A DNA stretch of 37,599 nt, taken from JBPRGG01 sp051418075 (GTDB lineage Bacteria; Bacteroidota; Bacteroidia; Cytophagales; Cyclobacteriaceae). Numbering within the stretch: the stretch's first letter is position 1; each line of letters opens with the position of its first letter. Both the position numbers and the translations under genes were made by a program. The notes beneath the pieces are model-generated. The model was not told where the DNA came from and did no database searches. It saw nothing but the letters and a program-made list of their open reading frames with translations. Below are positions 17,486 to 26,900 of the stretch, piece by piece. The stretch lies in contig JBPRGG010000007.1 in the NCBI GenBank assembly GCA_051418075.1, positions 1 through 37,599 of the forward strand, given 5' to 3'.

Positions 17486-20044
17486 ATGATCAAGAGATTG
17501 TTATTAGTTATATTTTTACTTTGGAGCGGCGTTACTAGGGCGCAAGAATCTGTGGCATATTTTTTTTCTGGTAAAACTGTCCGTTTTGATCCATCCATTC
17601 CCAGTCCAGAGCAGGTTTTGGGCTATCAGGTAGGACAGCAACATGTTTCTCATGAATCTTTGGTACATTACCTGGAGGAGTTGTCTTCTGCTTCTGATCG
17701 TATGAAGCTTGAAATATATGGACATACTTATGAAAATCGTCCACTTTTGCTGCTGAAGATATCTTCACCGGAAAATATTAACCAAATCGATCAGATACAG
17801 GTTGATCATCTGAAAGTTTCAAATCCTGATCAGGCAGAACTAAATTTAGAAGATCAACCGGTAGTGGTGTGGATGGGATACAGTGTCCATGGCAATGAAG
17901 CCAGTGGTGGCAATGCAGCCTTATTGGTGGCATATTATTTAGCAGCGGCCCAGGGTCAGGAAATAGAGGCACTATTAGACCAAAGTGTAGTGCTGCTGGA
18001 TCCCTGTATTAATCCAGATGGATTCAATCGGTATGCCCATTGGGCTAATGCCCAGCAAAATCAAACTGATGTGGCCGATCCCCTGGACCTGGAGCATAAT
18101 GAATACTGGCCTGGTTCAAGAACTAATCATTATTGGTTTGATCTGAACCGGGATTGGTTGCCGGTTCAACATCCGGAATCGCAGGGCAGGATAAAACTAT
18201 TTCAAGCCTGGAAGCCAAATGTAGTTACCGATCATCACGAAATGGGAACTAACTCTACCTTCTTTTTCCAACCCGGAATTCCCTCCAGAAATCATCCATT
18301 AACACCTGAAAGCACCTATAAACTTACCCGCCAAATTGCAGAGTTTCATGCCCGGGCATTGGATCAAGCCGGAACATTATATTATACCAGAGAAAGCTTT
18401 GATGACTTTTATTATGGCAAAGGCTCCACCTATCCGGACATTAATGGTGGCGTAGGTATTCTTTTTGAACAGGCTTCAAGCCGGGGTAAAAGGCAGCAAA
18501 GTGAAAATGGCATTCTCACCTTCCCTTTTACCATCAAAAACCAGGTAACTACTTCACTTTCTACCCTTGAAGCGGCCGGTGCTTTAAAAGAAAAACTTTT
18601 GATTCACCAAGCGGATTTTTATAAAAATGCCTTAAAAGAAGCTGAAAATCAGCAATTTAAGGGATATTTAATCGGGGGCAGCCATGACAGGAGTCGGCTC
18701 AATAAATTTATACAGGTGCTGCATATTCATCAGGTAAAAATGTATGAATTGCAAAATAATATCCAGCTAAACAATACGAAATTTACGCCTGAAAACAGTA
18801 TTTTGATCCCTTTGAAACAACCTCAATACAAGATTATACAGGCTATTTTTGAAAAAAGGACCGATTTTGAGGATAGCCTGTTTTATGATATATCTGCCTG
18901 GTCTTTTCCTCATGCCTTTGGATTGCCTTATGTAGAAATACCAGAAATTAGAAAGCTGGTCGGACCTGAAATCGTTGAAATGCCCGTGATGAAAGGTATT
19001 GTAGAAGGCGGGCAAAGCAACTACGCCTATATTTTTAAATGGGATGATTATTCAGCTCCAAAGTTGTTGTATCATTTACAATGTAAAAATTTGAAAGTCA
19101 AGGTATTAATGGACCATCAATTCAAATATGTAAATGAAACTTTTAAACCTGGAAGTATCATGATCCCTGTGCAAGTAAATAATCAATACAATTCCGGGCA
19201 GCTTTACCGATTACTGGATGAGATGGTGGCAGAAGTGCCATTGACCATTTATGCGGTGCAGTCAGGGCAAGATTGGGAAGGGATAGATCTTGGCAGTCCC
19301 AGTTTTTCTGCATTAGAAAAGATCAAGTTGATCATGCCGGTGGGTGAGGGTGTAAGTGCTTATGAAGCAGGAGAAGTATGGCATTTATTGGATCAAAGGT
19401 TTAGCGTTCAACTTACCCGGATACCAATGCGGCGTTTTTCACGGGTAAACCTTTCCGATTACAATACTATGGTTTTAGTCAATGGTAATTACAGCCGGTT
19501 AACCGGCAGCGTAGATAAGATTAAATCCTGGATACAACAGGGGGGGAATGTTGTCGCCTGGAAAGGTGGTGTCAAATGGTTGTCTGATCTGGGCCTGACC
19601 AAAACACAATTTAAGAAAAAAGAAAAAGACACATTGTCCAACCAAATGCCTTATCGTCATTTAACAGAGTATAGGGATGCCCAGGAAATAAATGGAGCCA
19701 TATTTTCCGCCAGAGTAGACCTTTCTCACCCTGTTGCTTTTGGGATGGATAGACCCGAAGTGAGTTTGTTTAAAGATAATACAAACTTTATGATTCCTTC
19801 TACTAATAATTTTGCCAATCCTGTAATGTATACCAAAACACCCCTGGTAAGCGGATACATTTCTGATAAAAACCTGGAAAAACTTAAGAATACTGCCGCA
19901 GTTTCGGTTTCATCATTTGGTCAGGGCAGAATTATTTCTTTTTCCGATAATCCTAATTTCAGAGCATTCTGGTATGGAACCAATAGATTATTTTTGAATA
20001 GCTTGTTTTTTGCACAGGTGATCAATCTGGCTTCTACCCGATAG
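17486..20044 (+). CDS. Secreted M14 family zinc carboxypeptidase
   Basis: An 852-residue protein with a signal peptide ending near TRAQ (residue 20). The M14 peptidase domain occupies about 40-380. Zinc ligands are in SVHGNEASGG (His135, Glu138) and TDHHEMG (His250 or His251); the catalytic Glu is in GILFEQASSRG. The remaining 470 residues form a C-terminal region whose end (about 600-850) looks like a class I glutamine-amidotransferase-like fold, as in other large Bacteroidota M14 proteins. No T9SS sorting tail is present, so it may act in the periplasm or be exported otherwise. It is likely a peptidase for nutrition or envelope turnover. A weak terminator follows at 20049. Confidence 0.88.
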   Translation: MIKRLLLVIFLLWSGVTRAQESVAYFFSGKTVRFDPSIPSPEQVLGYQVGQQHVSHESLVHYLEELSSASDRMKLEIYGHTYENRPLLLLKISSPENINQIDQIQVDHLKVSNPDQAELNLEDQPVVVWMGYSVHGNEASGGNAALLVAYYLAAAQGQEIEALLDQSVVLLDPCINPDGFNRYAHWANAQQNQTDVADPLDLEHNEYWPGSRTNHYWFDLNRDWLPVQHPESQGRIKLFQAWKPNVVTDHHEMGTNSTFFFQPGIPSRNHPLTPESTYKLTRQIAEFHARALDQAGTLYYTRESFDDFYYGKGSTYPDINGGVGILFEQASSRGKRQQSENGILTFPFTIKNQVTTSLSTLEAAGALKEKLLIHQADFYKNALKEAENQQFKGYLIGGSHDRSRLNKFIQVLHIHQVKMYELQNNIQLNNTKFTPENSILIPLKQPQYKIIQAIFEKRTDFEDSLFYDISAWSFPHAFGLPYVEIPEIRKLVGPEIVEMPVMKGIVEGGQSNYAYIFKWDDYSAPKLLYHLQCKNLKVKVLMDHQFKYVNETFKPGSIMIPVQVNNQYNSGQLYRLLDEMVAEVPLTIYAVQSGQDWEGIDLGSPSFSALEKIKLIMPVGEGVSAYEAGEVWHLLDQRFSVQLTRIPMRRFSRVNLSDYNTMVLVNGNYSRLTGSVDKIKSWIQQGGNVVAWKGGVKWLSDLGLTKTQFKKKEKDTLSNQMPYRHLTEYRDAQEINGAIFSARVDLSHPVAFGMDRPEVSLFKDNTNFMIPSTNNFANPVMYTKTPLVSGYISDKNLEKLKNTAAVSVSSFGQGRIISFSDNPNFRAFWYGTNRLFLNSLFFAQVINLASTR

Positions 20045-20048
20045 AAGC

Positions 20049-20087
20049 ATCAAATTTAACAAGTATGTCAAATTTGATATTATTTTG
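20049..20087 (+). terminator. AT-rich hairpin after the M14 gene
   Basis: ATCAAATTT (20049-20057) and AAATTTGAT (20070-20078) form a perfect 9-bp stem with a 12-base loop, followed by ATTATTTTG. The stem has few GC pairs and the T tract is interrupted, so this is a moderate terminator call. Confidence 0.45.
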
Positions 20088-20118
20088 TTCCAGAATTGAT
20101 ATTTAAATATTATATTTG
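20084..20118 (+). promoter_or_regulatory. Candidate promoter of the hypothetical gene at 20136
   Basis: TATATTTG (20111-20118) matches TAnnTTTG exactly, and TTTG at 20084-20087 lies 23 bases upstream, the long end of the usual spacing. Transcription would start only about 10 bases before the ATG, giving a very short leader. Confidence 0.5.
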
Positions 20119-20135
20119 GAAAAAAATTGCAATTA

Positions 20136-20648
20136 ATGATGAAGAGTCTGAAAAGAATCTTTCCATTAGATAAGAATTACATTTTAAAGGAGGCTCAGTT
20201 AAACCTGGAGGAGGAATTATTGCTTTTTATGGTTGAAACGGTCAAAAAGTATTATTTGCTGAGACATAACCCACTGGATCTGGAAGATGATCCTGTATTA
20301 AAGATAAAAAATACTAAAACCTATGATCTTAGCATCTTCGAAGATTTTTATCAAAACCTTTGTATAATTTATAGATATCAAAATCCGGACAATCAGTTGG
20401 AGATGATATTTGATGGGAGAAGTCACCTGGAAACATTTGGGCAGGAATGGAGAGATGTATTCCAGACCTGGATCAAACAATTTTGCTATTGTGACAACTT
20501 TTTAAAGGCGGTTTTAGAAGCAGCAATTTTCCGACCGGGGGATAATCAGTCGTTTTTAATTTTTAACCGGCTTAGAAATTTTATATTCAGATTTTTTGAA
20601 ATAAAGATTTACAAATATAAAGGCATAAAAAATCTTAGCATAGCCTGA
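20136..20648 (+). CDS. Hypothetical protein
   Basis: About 170 residues, without signal peptide or membrane span. The N-terminus is helical and acidic (ILKEAQLNLEEELLLFMVETV), and the C-terminus is rich in Phe, Arg and Lys (LRNFIFRFFEIKIYKYKG). No motif or family is recognised. TTG 20127 is in frame upstream, but I prefer ATG 20136 because the candidate -7 box at 20111-20118 would place the transcript start at about 20125. The gene ends 13 bases before the convergent barrel gene with no terminator between. It is probably real, given a full-length open frame in good context. Confidence 0.6.
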   Translation: MMKSLKRIFPLDKNYILKEAQLNLEEELLLFMVETVKKYYLLRHNPLDLEDDPVLKIKNTKTYDLSIFEDFYQNLCIIYRYQNPDNQLEMIFDGRSHLETFGQEWRDVFQTWIKQFCYCDNFLKAVLEAAIFRPGDNQSFLIFNRLRNFIFRFFEIKIYKYKGIKNLSIA

Positions 20649-20661
20649 GCAGGACTTCTGA

Positions 20662-21243
20662 TTAAAATTTAAATGCTACTCCCAGAGTTCCGTATCCAAA
20701 AGTGCCTTTACCTCCTTCCAGGTAAATACCCAAATGCGGGTTAAATAAATATTTGAATCCCAGAGAAGGACCTATTATAAGTTTTCCTTGATTATTATAC
20801 TGATCAGAGGAAGAAAAACGATCAAGGGTCCGGATCTCATAGCCGGTAATAAGCAATAGATAAAAATCAAATTTTTCCTGGTTGATATCAGTTTCAATAA
20901 GTTCAGTTAGAAGGGATGTATAATGAAACGAAACGCGTAAACCCACAGAGATAAATTGCCAGCTAATGTCATTCAAACCGGCAAACTTCCAGCTGGCATA
21001 TCCAATATAGGGGCCAGCGCTGAAATATTCTTGCAAACCCCACTCAATCGAAGCAGTAATTGGTAGTATATTTAAATTTCTGGTGCCGCCAAATTCATTA
21101 TTATAATATCCAAAACTAAACCCGGTATTCACAAGCACGTCACCTTTTTGATAAGCAGGATCTGTCACAGAAGGAGATTGTTGCCCATAGATGTTTAAAA
21201 CTATTTTGAATGATAAAATGCAAAGAACAATGGATCGTTTCAT
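20662..21243 (-). CDS. Small outer-membrane beta-barrel protein
   Basis: A 193-residue exported protein with signal peptide MKRSIVLCILSFKIVLNIYG. The mature part has alternating hydrophobic strands rich in Tyr, Gly and Phe (LVNTGFSFGYYNNEFGG, YFSAGPYIGYASWKF, LGIYLEGGKGTFGYG) and ends in Phe (GVAFKF), the usual terminal residue for BAM recognition. This suggests an eight-stranded OmpW/OmpX-size barrel. Function is unknown; no partner gene is next to it. The barrel call is confident from pattern, but the specific family is not determined. Confidence 0.7.
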   Translation of the reverse strand: MKRSIVLCILSFKIVLNIYGQQSPSVTDPAYQKGDVLVNTGFSFGYYNNEFGGTRNLNILPITASIEWGLQEYFSAGPYIGYASWKFAGLNDISWQFISVGLRVSFHYTSLLTELIETDINQEKFDFYLLLITGYEIRTLDRFSSSDQYNNQGKLIIGPSLGFKYLFNPHLGIYLEGGKGTFGYGTLGVAFKF

Positions 21244-21337
21244 TTAATAAAAATACAAAAAAATTAATTTTAGTCAAGTAGAACTAAACTGAAGGCATTT
21301 TATTTAGTTGTAAAGAAGAAAAAAGAGACCGGTAAAA

Positions 21338-22045
21338 ATGGATCATGAAAAATATACTGATGAATGGATCAAGAAATATTTAAAAGGTGAGCTTTCAGAG
21401 CAGGAAACCAGGAAATTTGAAGAAGACTTGAATGCCAACATTGATTTTGCTGAAAAAGTAGCGTTTGAAAAGCATGACATCAGAGGTAAATCCCGGCTTG
21501 AAAAAGAATCCTGGCCTAATTTAAAGTTAGATCATGACCAACCTACTTATCGAAAACCTTTTATCTTCTTAGGATTGGTAGGAGCTGCATTTATTGTACT
21601 GTTTGTTATCTTGTTCTGGCTTATTACAGCAGACTCTACCTACCTTAATTTATATAATGAGTTTTTTAAGCCTTATCCGGCAGAAATGTATAATTCTACT
21701 ACTGCTGAGAATGATCAATTATCTGATGCTTTATCCAGTTATAAGGCGGGTTATTATCAGAAAGCCCTACAGGATTTAATGGAGATTCAGCCTAAAGATG
21801 ACCAGGTCCTGCTATATACCGCTAATACCTATCTTATGTTAAATGACTACAGAAAGGCTATTGATCTATTGCTGCAAATTAATGGCTCAAATGAGGTTGC
21901 TACTGATGATTGGTATCTGGCTTTAGCTTATTTAAGAAGGGGTAAAATAAACAAATCAGCTACAATTTTGCAGGAGCTTAGCCAATCATCCAATGCTTAC
22001 CAGGACCAATCAAAGCAACTTTTGCAGCAATTAACCACAGAATAG
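21338..22045 (+). CDS. Membrane-anchored TPR protein with anti-sigma-like N-terminus
   Basis: A 235-residue protein. Residues 1-60 form a short helical segment (WIKKYLKGELSEQETRKFEE) like the zinc-less N-termini of Bacteroidota anti-sigma-type proteins. One membrane span lies at about 75-97 (FIFLGLVGAAFIVLFVILFW). The C-terminal 110 residues hold TPR-like helices: ALSSYKAGYYQKALQDLMEI, LYTANTYLMLNDYRKAIDLL and YLALAYLRRGKINKSATIL. The arrangement suggests a periplasmic TPR platform tethered to the inner membrane. No sigma factor or CHAT-type gene is adjacent, which would usually accompany such proteins. The function is not known. Confidence 0.7.
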   Translation: MDHEKYTDEWIKKYLKGELSEQETRKFEEDLNANIDFAEKVAFEKHDIRGKSRLEKESWPNLKLDHDQPTYRKPFIFLGLVGAAFIVLFVILFWLITADSTYLNLYNEFFKPYPAEMYNSTTAENDQLSDALSSYKAGYYQKALQDLMEIQPKDDQVLLYTANTYLMLNDYRKAIDLLLQINGSNEVATDDWYLALAYLRRGKINKSATILQELSQSSNAYQDQSKQLLQQLTTE

Positions 22046-22199
22046 AACATAAGACATTTTGACATTGTAATACGACAAAAGGAATGATTAAATGCCAAAA
22101 CATGAACATATAAACATAAGTTTATATAAATTTGTCATGATATGATGTAAATGGCACTATTTTTATAGATTCTCTATTGCAAATAAAAATATAATTGTT

Positions 22200-22790
22200 A
22201 TGAACATTACAAAAATAGAATCTTACCAGGAACTCCAGGAAAAGATAAATCAACAGGAAAGATCTTTTCTTGTACTTTACAAAAGTTCATCAGATTTAAG
22301 TTTATGCGCAATGAAGAATGTTGAATCGGCCGCCCATTTGGTCAATGATATTCATCTTTATGCTGCAGACGTTTCCCAGGTAAAAGATATACATTCTCAT
22401 TATCAGGTGACTTCTGTACCTACCCTCCTGAGCTTTGAAAATGGAAGTTTTAAAAACCTTTATAAGGGTTGTAATCATCAGGAATTTTATAAATCTTTGT
22501 TTGAAAATGCGACTTTTTATGTTTCAGGTTCAGGGGAAGATAAGAAGACAAAAAGTGTAACTGTATATTCTACACCTACCTGTTCTTTTTGTAATTCACT
22601 GAAAAGTTATCTTCGCAAAAAAGGCATAAGATTTAGGGATGTTGATATATCAAGAGATTCTGGTATGGCACAAGAACTGGTGAGTCGAACCGGTCAAACA
22701 GGTGTGCCTCAAACAGATATCGATGGACAAATGGTAGTGGGATTTGATCGGATCAAAATAAATCAATTACTGGATATTCAAGGAGAATAA
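22200..22790 (+). CDS. Degenerate thioredoxin domain fused to a glutaredoxin
   Basis: A 196-residue cytoplasmic protein with two thioredoxin-fold domains. The N-terminal domain (about 1-105) keeps the cis-Pro (Pro74 in TSVPTLL) but replaces the usual CxxC by a single Cys36 in DLSLCAM, so it cannot do standard disulfide exchange. The C-terminal domain (about 118-196) is a NrdH/YruB-like glutaredoxin with Cys128 and Cys131 (TPTCSFC), GVPQTDIDG and GFD. It may act as a dithiol reductant or monothiol-type oxidoreductase on a specific partner. It starts 36 bases before an orphan groES; the two are probably co-transcribed. Confidence 0.8.
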   Translation: MNITKIESYQELQEKINQQERSFLVLYKSSSDLSLCAMKNVESAAHLVNDIHLYAADVSQVKDIHSHYQVTSVPTLLSFENGSFKNLYKGCNHQEFYKSLFENATFYVSGSGEDKKTKSVTVYSTPTCSFCNSLKSYLRKKGIRFRDVDISRDSGMAQELVSRTGQTGVPQTDIDGQMVVGFDRIKINQLLDIQGE

Positions 22791-22827
22791 ATTTTTTAAA
22801 TTAATAAAATTACAAAACTTATATATC

Positions 22828-23115
22828 ATGAAAGAATTATTGCCTGTAAACCAAAATGTTTTATTGGATTTAAATGAAGAAAAAGGGGAGCAGAAGACTT
22901 CGGCAGGGATTATTATACCTGATACTGCCAAAGAAAAACCGAAATTTGCCAAGGTAGTGGCCTTAAGTAATATTGATAATCCTGAAATTGCTGTGGGGGA
23001 TACCGTTTTTTATAAGGAATATGCAGGTACTGAATTGGAACATGAGGGAAAAAAGTATCTGGTTTTACCTTACGCAGATATTCTGGCTAAGATAGTGGAG
23101 ACAGAGAGCATTTAA
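22828..23115 (+). CDS. groES: Orphan co-chaperonin GroES
   Basis: A 95-residue GroES-family protein. It has the mobile loop (about 16-35) with the hydrophobic GIII tripeptide in KTSAGIIIPD, which docks on GroEL, then EKPKFAKVVAL, GDTVFYKEYAG and a C-terminal YLVLPYADILAKI. The N-terminus (MKELLPVNQNVLLDL) diverges from the usual IRPLxDRV start. No groEL follows; the next gene is a cupredoxin on the other strand. This suggests a second, specialised co-chaperonin working with a GroEL encoded elsewhere. The upstream neighbour (36 bases) is the thioredoxin-glutaredoxin fusion. Confidence 0.85.
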   Translation: MKELLPVNQNVLLDLNEEKGEQKTSAGIIIPDTAKEKPKFAKVVALSNIDNPEIAVGDTVFYKEYAGTELEHEGKKYLVLPYADILAKIVETESI

Positions 23116-23139
23116 TTATTCTTTAAATGAATCTAAGGA

Positions 23140-23180
23140 GAGGCTGTTTTTTTACTAAAATCAGCCTCAATTTTCTTCTC
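23140..23180 (+). terminator. Possible terminator between groES and the cupredoxin gene
   Basis: GAGGCTG (23140-23146) pairs with CAGCCTC (23162-23168), with a 15-base loop, followed by AATTTTCTTC. The stem is good but the T tract is short. The right arm overlaps the stop codon of the convergent cupredoxin gene. Confidence 0.4.
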
Positions 23181-23628
23181 CTCCTGCTGTAATAACCAAA
23201 GTTCCTTTCATACCTTGCTCCTGATGGTCTTCTATGGGACAATAAAAGGTATAGGTATTTAATTCCAGGGGAGCAGTAAATTCTAAATTTGCACTTTCAC
23301 CTGGCGATAGGGTATCTTCAAGGCCAACCTCTCCAGCAGGCAACTGGAATACAATACTATGTTGCTGGTTCCCTTCATTTCTTAAAGTAAATGAAATCAA
23401 CTGTCCTGCTTGGGCTTCTATTTGTGATGGGCTATAATTCAAATTATTCATCACTATCTCCACTGATTTAGCTTCCTTGTCTTCCGCTGTTTCTGCTAAC
23501 TCCTCCGAAGTATAACCTTTATCAGCCTGTTCATAGTATTTGGAACCTTTTTGGCAGGCAACAAAGACAAGAGTCAATATGATAAATAAATAAGATATTC
23601 TGAACATATAATTTCTTCTGTTTAGCAA
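23167..23628 (-). CDS. Cupredoxin domain lipoprotein
   Basis: A 153-residue lipoprotein with a plastocyanin/azurin-like domain. The signal LFIILTLVFVAC ends in a lipobox with Cys25. The start could also be the internal ATG at 23607 (MFRIS), which gives a more standard signal. A charged linker precedes the cupredoxin domain (about 55-150). The type 1 copper ligands are all visible: His90 (QQHS), Cys130 and His135 (FYCPIEDH) and Met140 (QGM). It is probably an electron carrier or copper-binding protein at the membrane surface, partner unknown. It is divergent from the giant adhesin gene. Confidence 0.88.
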   Translation of the reverse strand: MLNRRNYMFRISYLFIILTLVFVACQKGSKYYEQADKGYTSEELAETAEDKEAKSVEIVMNNLNYSPSQIEAQAGQLISFTLRNEGNQQHSIVFQLPAGEVGLEDTLSPGESANLEFTAPLELNTYTFYCPIEDHQEQGMKGTLVITAGGEEN

Positions 23629-23981
23629 TTTCTATAGTTAGAACATGCCATCTGTTGATTTGTTAGGGTATAGTCTGATTTAACATCCTTCATGAATGTA
23701 ATTTTTGCCCTGCAATTGCACATTTTTGTTTTTTAACAAGGGAAACACCTGGGCTATTTTAAGGTCAATCCTTTTTCTCCTAACAAAATATAATAAAGAA
23801 TAAACCTCCTGATATTCAAACAGATAGTCCATAAAAGTACAATAAAATATTAAAATAGTTAAAAAATAGGGTTACCACCAATTTGCCAGGGGTATAAAAT
23901 AATAAGCATAAAAGTTTAAAGGCTCTTTATGCTTCAGATAGATGTAAGAAAAACAGGTGTTATAAAAAGTTCATTAAAGTT
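23629..23981. other. Divergent intergenic region upstream of the giant gene
   Basis: A 353-base AT-rich gap. It holds a perfect 10-base palindrome TGCAATTGCA at 23711-23720. No exact TAnnTTTG box for either flanking gene, no RNA gene and no ORF was found. The promoter of the giant gene must lie here but is not obvious. Confidence 0.5.
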
Positions 23982-26900
23982 ATGATAAAAGTTATAAAGA
24001 TATTCTTTCCAGTTATTCTCTTTTTAACTTTCAGTGGTGAAGCGATTTCGCAGGATTGGATCATCAATGGCACATCAGAAAAGCGTTCAGTCAGATGTTT
24101 TACCGTTACCTATGAAGAAAAAAATCAGTATGGCTCAGTTTGGTGGCCTGATAAACTTGATTTAAGCCAGCCATTTGAATTAAATTATGTAATTTATATG
24201 GGCATGAAAGATGGTAATGGTGCGGACGGAATGGCTTTTGTGATGCATCAGGATAGTAAAGAATTTGATGCGTTTGGTGATAAAGGTGGCGGATTGGGTT
24301 ATGGTGTACATCCCTCACAATCCAATACCAAACGTATTGCGCCTTCTGTCACCATTGAGTTTGATACCTGGTACAATAAAAAGTGTGGAACAAGTGACAC
24401 CATTGAAATCAAGGAGGATCATACTACAGTGGTATATAATGGCGAAACCTGTTCTCCTGAATTTCCACCCATACCTATAAAACCTGCCTTTGCTTTTGCT
24501 GATCAAAACGTAGAAGATGATCAGTGTCATGATTACACCATTCGCTGGACTCCAAATCCGGATAATACACAAACTATACAAATGTTTATTGATGGTCATG
24601 AAGTATTTACCTTTACCGATGATATGATCAATGGTGTATTTGGTGGTGATACCAATGTTTTTTATGGATTTACCGGTTCCACCGGAGGATCGATTAATGA
24701 ACAAACCATTTGCTTAATTGGAGGAAATAGCAAACCCTTTGCAGTCGATGATACAGCCAGCACTCCACTAAATACACCTGTATCTATTAATGTTGTGGCA
24801 AATGATTACGATACGGATGGAGACGTTTTAGACACGCTGAATATTGTCACGCCTCCGGTTCATGGTGTTATTAATAGTACTTCAAAAGAAGGTTTTACCT
24901 ATACACCTAATTCCGATTTTGTAGGGCTCGACTCTGTACAATATGTAGTTTGTGACATCAATTCATTTAAATGTTATGCCAAATGTGATACTGCCACTAT
25001 CTTAATTGATGTCTACTGCGTTCCTTATGATATCAATGCTGCTGTACTAAGCGATAACAGCAAATGTCTGGACTCATTAAATGGGGTTTATCTTCCAGAT
25101 AATGGTAGAGCAGAAGCTAGTGTAACCCGTAACGGCGCTGCTACGACAACTGGATTTACTTTTCATTGGTTCCATGATGATGCCAATAAAGTACAATTTA
25201 CCGGGGCTCAGAATAACAATATACGTCATGGTATCAATCATGTTTATGCAGTGAATGATACATGGGGGTGTATTTCAGACACCCTATCAGTTATGATTGA
25301 CAGTACTGGCATCACACCTGATTTTACCATTGTGGAAAATCACAAGATGACTAATTGTAAAGTTCCAAATGGTGAATTAGAAGTTTCAGCCTCCGAAATC
25401 GGGATGGATGTAACCAACTACTATGATTTTACCTGGTATAAAGGAACTCAAACCCTGGTTGATCAACATGGTACTGGAAAAATTGCCTATGGCCTGGAAG
25501 GAACTGTTTATACCGTATTTGGCCAGAGCAGACAAAACGGCTGCTATGGTAAAGCCAGTTCAACGGTAGAAAGTCTGGTGGATTATCCCGGTATCTCTGT
25601 CCAATCAGTGAAAGAAATCAAGAATTGTAAAAACCTGAATGAAGGGGCTATTACCGTCAAATCAGATGATAACGATGATAGCTTATACGAATTTAAATGG
25701 TATGAAGGTTCATCAGTAAAGCCGACTGGCCCTGATTATATATATAATGGTCCAGAACTCACCGGTCTAAACCAGGGATTTTATACTGCTACAGCAACTT
25801 TAATCAGTAGTGGCTGTACATCTATTCCGGTTACAGCAGAAGTAATTGACAAAACTGTAACACCTGTTGTTCAGGTGACCATGGAGCATCCCAGTACTTC
25901 ATGTATCCCAACTGAACCTAACGGAAGACTAAGTGCCGTGGCATCTGGTGGTAATAATTCCAATACCGTTTTTAAATGGTATAATGGTAACAACCAGGTA
26001 AATCATTTTGCCACTGGTCCTGTAGTGGATAATCTGGTTCCTGGAATCTATACAGTAGTTTATTCAGGTAATGCCATGACTTGTGATGGTGTCGCTCAAT
26101 ATACCCTATCTGATAGCTCTTTAAATATTTCAGTTAATCTGGATAATGTGGTGGCTCAAACTTTCTGTGACCCGGCTAATGGCTCCGTACAGGTATCAGC
26201 AGCAGGAGGTTATGGTTCATATGATTTTTACTGGTACAATCTTGATCCGGGATTAAACCCTGACACACTTCTTAATGACTATAAAGGTGCTTTATACCAG
26301 TCTTTGCATTCAGGTGATTATTGGGTAGTGGCAGTAGATAGATCCACCCGTTGTTCTTCCGATCCTCTGAGAGTTGCTGTGCCAGATAATCTGAGCCCGA
26401 TTATTAATATAGTTGAAACCATCACTCCTCAGACCTCCTGTCTGTTATCTTCGCCCAACGGAAGATTAAGTGTTGAGGTGGATAGTAATAACTCAAATTA
26501 TACATTTCGCTGGTTTAAAGGCACGTTTGCTCCTGGTACTTCTCCTTCCGGTAATGGATTATATGCCAACAGTCGCTCCGCAACCAGTAGTAATTTGGAA
26601 GCCATAAAATATACTGTTTTTATTAAAAGTACTATTACAGGATGTGAAGTTGGCTATCCAATGACTATTCCAGAGCAACTACCAGTAATTTCAGCTAGTT
26701 TTACTACTATTGATCAAACCTTTTGTAATCCAGCAAATGGAAGAATCTCTGCTTCTGCTTCTGGTGGAAATGGAAGTAATCCTGCTTATGATTTTTACTG
26801 GTTCAATACCAACCCAGGTAATTCACCTGATTCAGTTCTAAATGATCATAAAGGTCAATTTTATGATCATTTAGAGGCTGCTAATTATTGGATGATTGCA

